NCBI GenBank assembly: GCA_045586785.1
Contig: JAZNBA010000091.1
Coordinates: 1 to 17,900, forward strand
Length of the DNA stretch: 17,900 nucleotides
Direction of reading: 5' to 3'
From: UMGS1002 sp045586785
GTDB taxonomy: Bacteria > Bacillota > Clostridia > Oscillospirales > CAG-272
Under the pieces are notes generated by a model. The model saw only the letters and a program-made list of their open reading frames with translations, was not told the DNA's origin and made no database searches. Numbering within the stretch: the first letter of the stretch is position 1; each line of letters begins with the position of its first letter. This document shows, piece by piece, positions 1 to 6,878 of the stretch. The translations under genes and the position numbers were made by a program.

Positions 1-179
1 GTGACACCATAATATTTTGCGAGTTCTACAACCATAGGAAGATCAGGCGTCGAGGCACCATTCTCCCATTTGGACACCGTTTTATTTGAAATAGATAGGT
101 TTTGTGCCACATCTTCTTGTGTTACCCCCTTTGAAGTGCGGAGCTCCACCAATTTTTCTGCAATCTTACATTCGTACAT
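1..179 (-). CDS. Cro/C1 (XRE)-type HTH transcriptional regulator, 3' end missing
   Basis: The 59 visible residues read as a lambda-repressor-like helix-turn-helix domain. Residues about 6-59 carry the family pattern, with TQEDVAQNLSISNKTVSKWENG as the turn and recognition helix, followed by P-DLP and LAKYYGV as helices 4-5. Such proteins bind operator DNA as dimers; the sensing or dimerisation part would lie beyond the window edge, so its role is unknown. The ATG at 179-177 has a good ribosome binding site (GAGAGGTG) upstream. The gene has its own sigma-A promoter at 226-254 and a near-palindrome between the -10 box and the start codon, which suggests autoregulation (inference). Family call is firm; target and full length cannot be seen. 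Confidence 0.85.
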   Translation of the reverse strand, partial: MYECKIAEKLVELRTSKGVTQEDVAQNLSISNKTVSKWENGASTPDLPMVVELAKYYGV

Positions 180-202
180 ATTTTTCACCTCTCGAAGATA
201 TT

Positions 203-218
203 CAAGTTCCGGAGCTTG
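203..218. promoter_or_regulatory. Near-perfect 16-bp palindrome, candidate operator of the HTH regulator
   Basis: CAAGTTCCGGAGCTTG equals its own reverse complement at 14 of 16 positions; only the pair 207/214 does not match. It starts at about the predicted transcription start of the minus-strand HTH gene and lies upstream of its ribosome binding site. That is a typical position for a repressor operator; a short 5'-UTR hairpin is the alternative. Function is inferred from position and symmetry only. Confidence 0.45.
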
Positions 219-225
219 TGACTAT

Positions 226-254
226 ATTATACACAAAACCAACAGTAGAGTCAA
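226..254 (-). promoter_or_regulatory. Sigma-A promoter for the HTH regulator
   Basis: On the minus strand, -35 TTGACT (254-249), a 17-bp spacer and -10 TATAAT (231-226). This is 11 of 12 consensus bases at ideal spacing. The predicted start is near 219, about 40 bases before the ATG. Confidence 0.85.
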
Positions 255-306
255 CATAGTGATATTTTATTATTTCTCCGAATTGGAGATTTACTGAGCT
301 GCCGTT

Positions 307-350
307 AAATCAGTAGTTGAAAATTGTAATTTTAAAAAGATTACTGATTT
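307..350. repeat. Inverted repeat AAATCAGTA / TACTGATTT
   Basis: Perfect 9-bp arms at 307-315 and 342-350, separated by 26 bases that contain the small inner repeat AAAATT-gt-AATTTT. The right arm runs into extra T residues on the plus strand. It could be a weak bidirectional terminator or a remnant repeat. A third copy of the 9-mer occurs at 449-457. No function can be assigned. Confidence 0.35.
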
Positions 351-463
351 TTCTATATACAGTTGAGTATTACAATCAAAGTACAATTATTAAGTTGTTT
401 ATTTAGCAAACAGAAATACAGATAATATAAGCATAACTATCATAAATTAAATCAGTATAGTTA

Positions 464-498
464 AAAGACCCTTGTGCAATTTCTTGCCAAGAGTCTTT
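464..498 (-). terminator. Probable terminator of the murE-like operon
   Basis: The stem pairs 464-469 (AAAGAC) with 493-498 (GTCTTT) and 471-474 (CTTG) with 488-491 (CAAG), with one mismatch (470/492) and a 13-base loop. It begins 53 bases after the murE-like stop. On the minus strand the stem ends in GTCTTTT, then AA, so the U tract is short. Position supports termination; the weak tail keeps confidence moderate. Confidence 0.5.
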
Positions 499-551
499 GT
501 AATTTTTGATATAAATAAATGTTTTTTTCATTTTGTGATGCGAAATATATA

Positions 552-2030
552 CTATACAAAATTTTCTTGCATGTTTTTTGCGGTTTCCATGACAATATCT
601 CGCTCACAAAACGGAACTTTGTGACCACTTATTAATTGGTAATTTTCATGGCCTTTTCCTGCGAGTAAAAGCACATCTCCTCGACTTAATAATGACATTG
701 CATATACTATTGCCTGTCGGCGATCTTCAATTTTATCATATTTACAGCCATTTGGGTCAAATGCGTGTATAATATCTTGAATGATGAGAAAGGGGCTTTC
801 TGTGTCTGGGTTGTCAGATGTTACAATGCAGTGATCGCTTAAAATAGATGCTATATATCCCAATTCGGCGCGTCTCATTTGAGTTCTGCTTCCCACAGAC
901 CCGAATAAAGTTATTATACGTTGTGGGTTATACATTCGTATGGTCTCAAGAACCGATCTCAAGCTAATACCATTATGTGCATAATCGATAACTATGGTCG
1001 CATAGGGGAGAGCGGGAACCAATTCAAATCTTCCGGCTACAGTTACACTCTGTATTGCATTGATAATAGATGCTATATCATCTGTTACGGTTGCACAAGT
1101 AGCAATTGCGGCAATGGCGTTGTAAACATTAAATTTTCCGGGAAACTTAATAATTACCGGGAATACTTGATTATCGTGAACATATTCAAATGACATTCCA
1201 AACGAGTTGTCCGTTTTATACATGTCAATATTTTGAGCATAGTGTTGCGCGTGTTGATAGATGCCAAATGTTTCTATTCTTTCACTAAATCCACGAGTAA
1301 TATACTCGTATTGCTTATCATCAATATTTGCTAAGACTCTTTTTGGAGAAAATTCTGAGAAAAGTTTAGCTTTGCTGTCGCGATAATGTTCAAAAGTGGG
1401 ATGTTCATATTCACCAATGTGGTCTATATATAAATTTGTGAAGATACATGTATCAAATTCAATGTATTTTACACGTCCTAAATATAAAGCCTGAGATGAA
1501 ACCTCTATTACTACATACTGTATTTTTGCATCAACCATATCTGACAGGTATCTCTGAATATCACAGCTTTCAGGGGTAGTGTTGGCACTCATGTGGTGAA
1601 AATTTTTATACATTATGCCATTAGTACCAATGTAACCGGTAGGGATCCCCAACATATTAAGTGTTCCGCTTATCATAAGCGCAGTGGTTGTTTTTCCTTT
1701 TGTTCCTGTTATGCCAATGACTTTTAATTTTTTGGATGGTTCTTCATAAATAATACTTGATAATTTTGCAAGAGTATCTCTTGAATTATCGTTATATATT
1801 ATATCGCAACCTTTAGGAAGCTGTATATCTCGCTCCACAACAAAGCAACGACATCCGTTATTATAAGCAGATAGGGCAAACAAATGACCATCAGTCAATG
1901 CTCCTTTTATGCAAACAAATATAGAAAACGGCCCCGCCATTCTGGAATCACAACATATATGGCGGATGTCTCTTGTGGAGTTGAGATGACTATTAATATT
2001 ACATTGTTTAAGAAGATCACCGAGTATCAT
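552..2030 (-). CDS. murE: MurE-family UDP-MurNAc-tripeptide ligase, atypical substrate motif
   Basis: Cytoplasmic Mur ligases of this family add the third-position amino acid to UDP-MurNAc-L-Ala-D-Glu using ATP. The 492 residues match MurE length and architecture. The N-terminal UDP-binding part is about 1-100. The central ATPase has P-loop GTKGKTTT (109-116), NTTPE (150-154), EVSS (176-179) and the likely carbamylated lysine in DSKAKLF (K220). The C-terminal domain follows DYAH (349-352) and includes GKGHE (458-462). Two sites are unusual: DNPD (406-409) replaces the DNPR that reads meso-diaminopimelate in E. coli MurE, and GSVGSRT (377-383) replaces the usual GCGGDRD. The added amino acid is therefore uncertain (lysine, ornithine or another). 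The gene may be a second MurE-type paralogue rather than the main one. The ATG abuts the racemase stop (TAAATG), with GGAAAGGA as ribosome binding site inside the racemase, implying translational coupling. Confidence 0.85.
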   Translation of the reverse strand: MILGDLLKQCNINSHLNSTRDIRHICCDSRMAGPFSIFVCIKGALTDGHLFALSAYNNGCRCFVVERDIQLPKGCDIIYNDNSRDTLAKLSSIIYEEPSKKLKVIGITGTKGKTTTALMISGTLNMLGIPTGYIGTNGIMYKNFHHMSANTTPESCDIQRYLSDMVDAKIQYVVIEVSSQALYLGRVKYIEFDTCIFTNLYIDHIGEYEHPTFEHYRDSKAKLFSEFSPKRVLANIDDKQYEYITRGFSERIETFGIYQHAQHYAQNIDMYKTDNSFGMSFEYVHDNQVFPVIIKFPGKFNVYNAIAAIATCATVTDDIASIINAIQSVTVAGRFELVPALPYATIVIDYAHNGISLRSVLETIRMYNPQRIITLFGSVGSRTQMRRAELGYIASILSDHCIVTSDNPDTESPFLIIQDIIHAFDPNGCKYDKIEDRRQAIVYAMSLLSRGDVLLLAGKGHENYQLISGHKVPFCERDIVMETAKNMQENFV

Positions 2031-2795
2031 TTATTTTTCCTTTCCTGGCGTGAAAAGATCTTGCGCAAAATTTATCAATGATGAGGGGTATTTTTGAATT
2101 CTTTTTCCACATGCAGCGATGGTGCATGCTGTCAAAACATCAAGTGAGTCAATATAATTGTGTTCAATATCAAATGAACGCTTTATAAGAGATAATTCTG
2201 TACATCCTAAAATTAAAGTATCGCATTCGTTTGCCATTAATTCATTGGCTATTGAATTAAACATTTGGAAGTTAGGTTTATCTCCGCTTTTTAAATAGCT
2301 GTAAATTATTGTGGATAATGTTTTCTGAGAGCTGGGGGAAGGAGTAACATATTTTATGTTATACTTTTCACAGCTCTTTTTGTAAGATTCTGCCAAGATG
2401 GTGCCTTCTGTGGCCATTATTCCTAAAGATCTTATTCCCAAATGTGCGGCATATTGAACAGTCAATGATACAATATTTAATATTGGCACATTGCATCCTT
2501 GACATAATGCGTTATAAAAGTGTTGTGCAGTATTGCAGGGAATAGCAATAATGGAAGCTCCGTATTGAATCAGCCGATTTAGTTCCTTTTGCATAATAGG
2601 TAATGGATCTTGATTTGAAGCGCCGATGATGAAATTTGTTCTGTCCGGAGTGGTAGCTTTGCTGCTGATTAATATATCTATGTGTTGCTGATCGCAATCG
2701 GCTATTGTGTGAGTTGTAATTAGTTCATAAAAGTATGCACTTGACATTGGGCCTAACCCGCCAATAATTCCCAACGTTGGGCAACCTGTTTTCAA
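2031..2795 (-). CDS. Aspartate/glutamate racemase family protein
   Basis: Cofactor-independent amino-acid racemases use two cysteines to interconvert L and D forms. Both are present: C87 in PCNTAQHF and C198 in LGCTEL. The N-terminus carries the YgeA/aspartate-racemase signature IGGLGPM with YFYELI, and PDRTNFI follows at 50-56. Length (254) is usual. One deviation is Q91 where relatives commonly have His (CNTAHHF). Aspartate seems more likely than glutamate from these motifs, but this cannot be settled by reading. The start is TTG at 2795, chosen for the AGGAGG 8 bases upstream, which overlaps the stop of the preceding gene. The gene lies between a pre-ATP-grasp-like protein and a MurE-family ligase, so supplying a D-amino acid for cell-wall precursor or cross-bridge synthesis is the likely role (inference). 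Confidence 0.85.
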   Translation of the reverse strand: MKTGCPTLGIIGGLGPMSSAYFYELITTHTIADCDQQHIDILISSKATTPDRTNFIIGASNQDPLPIMQKELNRLIQYGASIIAIPCNTAQHFYNALCQGCNVPILNIVSLTVQYAAHLGIRSLGIMATEGTILAESYKKSCEKYNIKYVTPSPSSQKTLSTIIYSYLKSGDKPNFQMFNSIANELMANECDTLILGCTELSLIKRSFDIEHNYIDSLDVLTACTIAACGKRIQKYPSSLINFAQDLFTPGKEK

Positions 2796-2807
2796 AATTA
2801 CGACCTC

Positions 2808-3188
2808 CTATTTTGAATTAGTTTGATTAGTTAATAGTTTTTGAATATCGATATATTTGTATATGATATACTCGTTTTCAAAAAAATCGTAGTCTCCGGC
2901 AATGATATTTTCAAAATGTGATGTGCATGGCAGCAATGCGCGGCAATCTCCTCGTAATGACTTCGCAATGTCTAAAATTGCATGAGTAATATAATAGTTG
3001 TTATTAAGCAATTTTTGATGACAAAAGATATATCGTGCTGAAGAAAAAATTTTTAGTGTTGGATGTCGGCTGGCAAATAAAATAGGTATTATATTGTATT
3101 TTTTGTTTAATAACTTGATTAATTCTGTTGTTTGGCTGTTGGTGCCTAATATTAATACTTCAGGTCCATTTTTAAGCAAGTTGATCAT
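2808..3188 (-). CDS. Stand-alone pre-ATP-grasp-like domain protein (126 aa)
   Basis: This short protein looks like the N-terminal nucleotide-fold domain that precedes the catalytic domain in ATP-grasp ligases. It has a beta-strand plus turn VLILGTNSQT (11-20), a helix, a second strand IIPILFAS, FSSARYIF, then ALLPCTSHFENII (84-96) and IDIQKLLTNQTNSK at the end. In ATP-grasp ligases a 'proline/isoleucine-aspartate-leu-leu ... Lys' segment of this sort leads straight into the ATP-binding domain; here a TAG stop follows, overlapping the racemase ribosome binding site. No catalytic ATP-grasp residues exist in the gene or after it. It may be a trimmed D-aspartate-ligase-like gene or a genuine partner subunit. 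Start ATG 3188 has AAAGG 8-10 bases upstream and an extended -10 promoter. The reading frame is certain; the family is a judgement from pattern. Confidence 0.6.
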   Translation of the reverse strand: MINLLKNGPEVLILGTNSQTTELIKLLNKKYNIIPILFASRHPTLKIFSSARYIFCHQKLLNNNYYITHAILDIAKSLRGDCRALLPCTSHFENIIAGDYDFFENEYIIYKYIDIQKLLTNQTNSK

Positions 3189-3224
3189 GAAAACTACCTT
3201 TATGTCTTTTATGTTAATATAAAT

Positions 3225-3253
3225 ATTATATCACATGTTAAATAAAAAATAAA
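3225..3253 (-). promoter_or_regulatory. Promoter of the murE-like operon
   Basis: On the minus strand an extended -10, TGATATAAT (3233-3225), with a weak -35 TTTATT (3253-3248) at 17 bp. A-rich DNA on the plus strand upstream (3240-3270) would act as a T-rich UP-like element. The predicted start is near 3218, some 30 bases before the ATG. Confidence 0.65.
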
Positions 3254-3273
3254 GTAAAATAACAAAAATACTA

Positions 3274-3302
3274 TTGCGTTATTTGTTTTAATTTTATATA
3301 AT
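3274..3302 (+). promoter_or_regulatory. Promoter of the acetyltransferase gene
   Basis: -35 TTGCGT (3274-3279), 17-bp spacer, -10 TATAAT (3297-3302). Only half of the -35 box matches consensus, so activity may be modest. It diverges from the promoter at 3225-3253; the two -35 boxes are about 20 bp apart, so one bound regulator could affect both. Confidence 0.6.
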
Positions 3303-3335
3303 AAGTTAAGTAATAAAAACATGTGGAGAGATTAT

Positions 3336-3920
3336 ATGAAACGTTCAACAATATATAAGATTTTTTCTAATATCCCTATAATTGAAACTAATAGATTGAT
3401 ATTGAGAAAAATGATGGTTTTGGACTATGAAAATATGTATGAATATGCTTGCCGTACTGATGTAACAAAATACTTAACATGGTCACCTCATCAAAACTCC
3501 GATTATACAAGAGAATACTTAGAATATATATCCACTAAATATTCTCTGGGTGAGTTTTATGATTGGGCGGTTATAAATAAATATGATCAAAAAATGATAG
3601 GGACTTGCGGATTTACGAGATTTGATTTTCATTCAAACAGCGCGGAGATCGGATATGTTCTGAATCCGCAATATTGGAACCATGGGTATGCAACCGAGGC
3701 TGTGCGAGCTGTGATTGATTTTGGTTTTAGAGAAATCGGACTTGCAAGAATAGAAGCTAAATATATGGAAGGCAATGATGCGTCCAAGCGAGTAATGGAA
3801 AGGGTAGGAATGACATATGAAGGAACGATGCGGTCGGCTTTGCTGGTTAGAAATGAATACAAGAACATAGGCATTTGTTCTATATTGTTGAATGAATATA
3901 AAAATACTATTAAAAGTTAA
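3336..3920 (+). CDS. GNAT-family N-acetyltransferase (RimJ/RimL-like)
   Basis: Transfers an acetyl group from acetyl-CoA to an amine; relatives acetylate ribosomal protein N-termini, other proteins or small amines. The pattern is clear over residues 14-190: IETNRLILRKM, then IGTCGFTRFD (88-97), SAEIGYVLNP (102-111), the acetyl-CoA loop region WNHGYATEA (114-122) and NDASKRVMERVGM (147-159). Length 194 is normal. The ATG at 3336 is preferred because GGAGAG (3325-3330) lies 5 bases upstream; an in-frame ATG at 3321 would contain this site within the gene and lacks one of its own. It is monocistronic, divergent from the murE-like operon and separated from the next gene by a strong promoter. Substrate unknown. 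Confidence 0.88.
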   Translation: MKRSTIYKIFSNIPIIETNRLILRKMMVLDYENMYEYACRTDVTKYLTWSPHQNSDYTREYLEYISTKYSLGEFYDWAVINKYDQKMIGTCGFTRFDFHSNSAEIGYVLNPQYWNHGYATEAVRAVIDFGFREIGLARIEAKYMEGNDASKRVMERVGMTYEGTMRSALLVRNEYKNIGICSILLNEYKNTIKS

Positions 3921-3982
3921 GATTATTTCAATGTAATGTAGTGGTTATATCTTGATATTATAAGTATTAAATTAAAAATATG

Positions 3983-4011
3983 TTGACAATTAAGACATAA
4001 AAGTATATAAT
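3983..4011 (+). promoter_or_regulatory. Consensus sigma-A promoter of the rpiR-to-rpsA operon
   Basis: TTGACA (3983-3988), a 17-bp spacer and TATAAT (4006-4011) match the consensus at 12 of 12 positions. The predicted start is near 4018, giving a leader of about 55 bases. No promoter this good was noticed further down the operon, so it may also drive the ispH-rpsA fusion. Confidence 0.9.
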
Positions 4012-4026
4012 TTAACTTAAGCTTTG

Positions 4027-4056
4027 TTCTCATGGAAAATATAATTGTAATGAGAA
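4027..4056. promoter_or_regulatory. Inverted repeat in the RpiR leader, candidate operator or RNA hairpin
   Basis: Perfect 7-bp arms TTCTCAT (4027-4033) and ATGAGAA (4050-4056) with a 16-base spacer. It lies about ten bases after the predicted transcription start; its right arm overlaps the ribosome binding site AAAGGTG (4055-4061). Either RpiR binds here as an autoregulatory operator, or the folded RNA limits access to the ribosome binding site. Position and symmetry are the only evidence. Confidence 0.4.
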
Positions 4057-4072
4057 AGGTGCGATAGAGCAG

Positions 4073-4936
4073 ATGAAACATGATCTTTTAGAGATAATGA
4101 AAGAAGAGATGAACGGTTTCTCAAAGGGCCAGCGATGTATAGCGCATTATATAATAGATAATTATGAAAAAGCCGCATATATGACAGCTGCTAAATTAGG
4201 GGCTATATCCGGCGTTTCAGAATCGACTGTGGTTAGATTTGCAATTGAGCTTGGATACGAAGGATACCCTGAAATGCAAAAAGCGCTTCAGGATCTTGTC
4301 AGAACAAAGCTTACCAGTGTACAGCGCATGGAGGTAACGAATACTCGTATAGGTAATTCCGAAGTCCTTGATAAAGTGCTCACGTCTGATATTGATAAAA
4401 TCAGACAGTCTTTGGATGAGATAGATCGCAATGCTTTTTATGAGGCAATCGATAAAATCAAGGATGCGAAGAACATATATATTATAGGTGTTCGCTCGTC
4501 TTCTACATTGGCAGGGTTTATGAACTATAGTTTTCGGATGATTTTTGATAATGTCAAGTTTATTCAAACAACATCCGGCAGCGAGATGTTTGAGCAAATA
4601 ATGCGTATCGGACATGGAGATGTTATGATCGCAATAAGCTTCCCTCGATATTCTAAACGCATAATCAATGCTGTTGAGTTCGCTCGCGCGAAGGGGGCTG
4701 ATGTTGTGGCTTTAACAGACAGTTCTCAATCTCCGATCGCGGCATATGCCGATCAATTACTTACTGCGTGCAGCGATATGGCATCGTTTGTCGATTCTTT
4801 GGTGGCGCCTATGAGCATTATAAATGCTATGGTTGTCGAGCTTTCGCGTAAAAAGCAAGAGGAGCTTACTGTTCGACTTCATGAATTGGAAAAAATTTGG
4901 GAAAAATATGATGTTTATGACAAAAACGTTAGATAA
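4073..4936 (+). CDS. MurR/RpiR family transcriptional regulator
   Basis: These regulators bind DNA through an N-terminal HTH and sense phosphosugars through a C-terminal SIS domain. Residues 1-77 show the RpiR-type HTH, with FSKGQRCIAHYI, TAAKLGAISGVSESTVVRFA and ELGYEGYPEMQ. Residues about 120-260 are the SIS domain: NIYIIGVRSSSTLAGFM, then GDVMIAISFPRYSKRIINAV and GADVVALTDSSQSPIAAYAD. Length 287 is typical. It is first in a housekeeping operon and is not next to a sugar pathway, so its ligand cannot be predicted. The upstream AAAGGTG lies 11 bases from the ATG, slightly far. The 3' end overlaps the next gene by about 26 bases in another frame. Confidence 0.92.
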   Translation: MKHDLLEIMKEEMNGFSKGQRCIAHYIIDNYEKAAYMTAAKLGAISGVSESTVVRFAIELGYEGYPEMQKALQDLVRTKLTSVQRMEVTNTRIGNSEVLDKVLTSDIDKIRQSLDEIDRNAFYEAIDKIKDAKNIYIIGVRSSSTLAGFMNYSFRMIFDNVKFIQTTSGSEMFEQIMRIGHGDVMIAISFPRYSKRIINAVEFARAKGADVVALTDSSQSPIAAYADQLLTACSDMASFVDSLVAPMSIINAMVVELSRKKQEELTVRLHELEKIWEKYDVYDKNVR

Positions 4937-6197
4937 AAACTTTAACCCTCGAATAGCTGTTATTGGTGGAGGACCTGCCGGAATGATGGCAGCCTCTACG
5001 GCAGCTGAATTGGGGGCAGATGTTATTCTTTTTGAGAAGAATAAGCAGCTCGGAAGGAAATTGCGCATTACAGGCAAGGGAAGGTGCAATGTCACAAATA
5101 ACTGTCAAATGCAAGAGTTTATGGCTAATGTTCCTGCTAACGGTCGTTTTGTTTGGTCTGCACTTGACCGCTTTTCTCCGATTGACACTATAGATATGTT
5201 TGAAGCTCTGGATGTTCCATTAAAAACAGAGCGCGGACGCCGCGTTTTTCCTGTGTCAGACAAAGCGGGTGATATTGCAGGTGCCATGATAAAAAAATGT
5301 CAAAGAGCAGGTGTTCACTTTTTAAATGAAAAGGTTTTGGGCGTTTGTGCTTCTGATGGTCACAAGTGGAAAATAGTGTGCCGAGAATTGTCAATGATCT
5401 TTGATAAAGTGATCATATGCACGGGGGGAATGTCGTATCCGTTGACTGGATCTGACGGTGATGGATATCGTTTCGCAAAAGAATTGGGACACAATATAAC
5501 GGAGTTAACACCGTCATTGGTTCCTATCGTTTGCAAAACTCAAGATTGTGCAGAAATGCAAGGATTATCGCTAAAGAATGTTACTTTGAAAATTGTGCAG
5601 TTTGATGGCGATAAACGAAAAGTTGTTTTTGATGATTTTGGTGAAATGATGTTCACACATTTTGGAATTACAGGCCCTATGGTGTTAAGTGCTACAGCGC
5701 ATTTAAAAGATATTGGAGAAAAAAAGTATATGGCAACAATTGATATGAAACCAGCCTTGGATGAATCAAAGCTGGATACAAGATTGCTGTCGGATTTTTC
5801 CAAGTATTTAAACAAAAATTTTGCAAACGCATTAGATGATATTTTGCCTCAAAAGATGATACCTGTTGTTGTAAGACGGTCCGGAATAGATCCTAATAAA
5901 AAGGTAAATTCTATTACAAAACAAGAACGTCGTAAAATTGTTGAACTTCTTAAAGGCTTTGAAATAATAATTGAAGGTTTGAGACCTATTGAAGAGGCCA
6001 TCATAACGCGCGGAGGGATTGATGTTAAACAAATAAATCCTAAAACCATGCAATCTAAAATTTGTGAGGGATTGTATTTTGCAGGGGAAATTATAGATGT
6101 AGATGCGTATACAGGCGGATTTAATCTTCAGATAGCGTTTTCTACCGGATTTTTGGCGGGTGAAAGTGCCGCTAATTCGTTAATCAATGAATGTTAG
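4911..6197 (+). CDS. HI0933/BaiN-like NAD(P)/FAD-dependent flavoprotein
   Basis: This is a two-domain flavoprotein of the HI0933 family, often annotated as aminoacetone oxidase-like or BaiN-like; the physiological substrate is unknown for most members. The Rossmann FAD loop is GGGPAGMMAAS (19-29), followed by an Glu-Lys FAD contact (FEKNKQLGRKL), the family hallmark ITGKGRCNVTNN, IICTGGMSYPLTGSDGDGY, FTHFGITGP, and a C-terminal FAD segment GLYFAGEIIDVDAYTGGFN with QIAFSTGFLAG. Length about 428 is usual. Clustered ATGs occur at 4908, 4911 and 4917; 4911 is chosen because GGGA (4899-4902) is 8 bases upstream. The start lies inside the rpiR gene, so translation is probably coupled. The same flavoprotein-cmk-plsC-ispH order is common in Clostridia (family knowledge). 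Confidence 0.9.
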   Translation: MFMTKTLDKNFNPRIAVIGGGPAGMMAASTAAELGADVILFEKNKQLGRKLRITGKGRCNVTNNCQMQEFMANVPANGRFVWSALDRFSPIDTIDMFEALDVPLKTERGRRVFPVSDKAGDIAGAMIKKCQRAGVHFLNEKVLGVCASDGHKWKIVCRELSMIFDKVIICTGGMSYPLTGSDGDGYRFAKELGHNITELTPSLVPIVCKTQDCAEMQGLSLKNVTLKIVQFDGDKRKVVFDDFGEMMFTHFGITGPMVLSATAHLKDIGEKKYMATIDMKPALDESKLDTRLLSDFSKYLNKNFANALDDILPQKMIPVVVRRSGIDPNKKVNSITKQERRKIVELLKGFEIIIEGLRPIEEAIITRGGIDVKQINPKTMQSKICEGLYFAGEIIDVDAYTGGFNLQIAFSTGFLAGESAANSLINEC

Positions 6198-6209
6198 GAG
6201 TTTATTAAT

Positions 6210-6878
6210 ATGCAAATTGCAATAGATGGTCCCAGTGGAGCGGGAAAAAGCAGTGTAGCTAAGGCTGTTGCTGGTAAAATGGGTATTATTTACGTAGATA
6301 CCGGAGCATTGTATAGAACAGTTGGATATTTTATTAAAGAATGTGGAATTTCTCCCGCTAATGCAAAAGATGTAATTGCTCAGTTGCCAAATATAAACAT
6401 TGAGATGAAATATGTTGATGGCGAGCAGGTGGTGTATTTAAATGGTGTAAATCTTGGTGATGCAATTCGACACCCTCAAATATCTATGTATGCATCTGCG
6501 GTATCAGCAATTCCTGAAGTAAGAACGTTCTTGTTGCATACACAGAGAGATATTGCGGAGCACAACAGTGTTATTATGGATGGAAGAGATATTGGAACGG
6601 TCATACTTCCTTTTGCAGATGTGAAAATTTTTCTCACTGCCTCGTTGGAAAATCGCGCAAAACGAAGATATGATGAATTGGTTGCCAAGGGAGTCTGCGC
6701 TCGCTTTGATGATGTTTTGCGTGAAATGAAAGAGCGTGATGACAACGATAGCGGAAGAAATGTTGCACCTGCTGTGGCAGCTGAAGATGCTATAATTCTT
6801 GATAATACCGGCTTTACGGTTGAACAATCTGTAAATGCAGTAGTAGAAATAATAAATAGAAAGTTGACAAGCATATGA
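6210..6878 (+). CDS. cmk: Cytidylate kinase
   Basis: Phosphorylates CMP and dCMP to the diphosphates with ATP in the cytoplasm, for nucleic-acid and phospholipid precursors. The P-loop is GPSGAGKSS (7-15), followed by DTGALYR (30-36), MDGRDIGTVILPFADVKIFL and the substrate-binding stretch RDDNDSGRNVAPAV, all as expected. Length 222 is standard. AGGAG lies 9 bases before the ATG and overlaps the stop of the flavoprotein gene. The 3' end overlaps plsC by the four bases ATGA. The link of cmk to rpsA a little downstream is also seen in distant bacteria such as E. coli. Confidence 0.97.
   Translation: MQIAIDGPSGAGKSSVAKAVAGKMGIIYVDTGALYRTVGYFIKECGISPANAKDVIAQLPNINIEMKYVDGEQVVYLNGVNLGDAIRHPQISMYASAVSAIPEVRTFLLHTQRDIAEHNSVIMDGRDIGTVILPFADVKIFLTASLENRAKRRYDELVAKGVCARFDDVLREMKERDDNDSGRNVAPAVAAEDAIILDNTGFTVEQSVNAVVEIINRKLTSI

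Larger units (their letters stand above)
255..551. other. AT-rich intergenic region without a gene
   Basis: No credible reading frame was found on either strand. The region lies between the promoter of the leftward HTH gene and the 3' end of the murE-like gene. It holds a small hairpin (TCTCC/GGAGA, 275-289), a longer inverted repeat (307-350), a further copy of AAATCAGTA (449-457) and the terminator-like stem at 464-498. The rest is featureless AT-rich DNA. Confidence 0.6.

Noticed and set aside
70..297. 75-codon open frame on the plus strand at the left edge
   Set aside because: It runs antisense to the HTH domain and through that gene's promoter and leader; no initiation signal.
307..457. 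Three copies of AAATCAGTA or its complement as a regulatory or CRISPR-like repeat
   Set aside because: Spacing and orientation are irregular and the DNA is AT-rich; a further chance copy occurs at 17722-17730. Listed only as a hairpin.
3321..3335. Upstream ATG as start of the acetyltransferase
   Set aside because: The GGAGAG ribosome binding site lies inside this extension and serves the ATG at 3336; no site precedes 3321.
4824..4910. N-terminal extension of the flavoprotein
   Set aside because: It would overlap deep into rpiR, and the extra residues do not resemble the family start; ATGs at 4908-4917 sit next to a plausible ribosome binding site.
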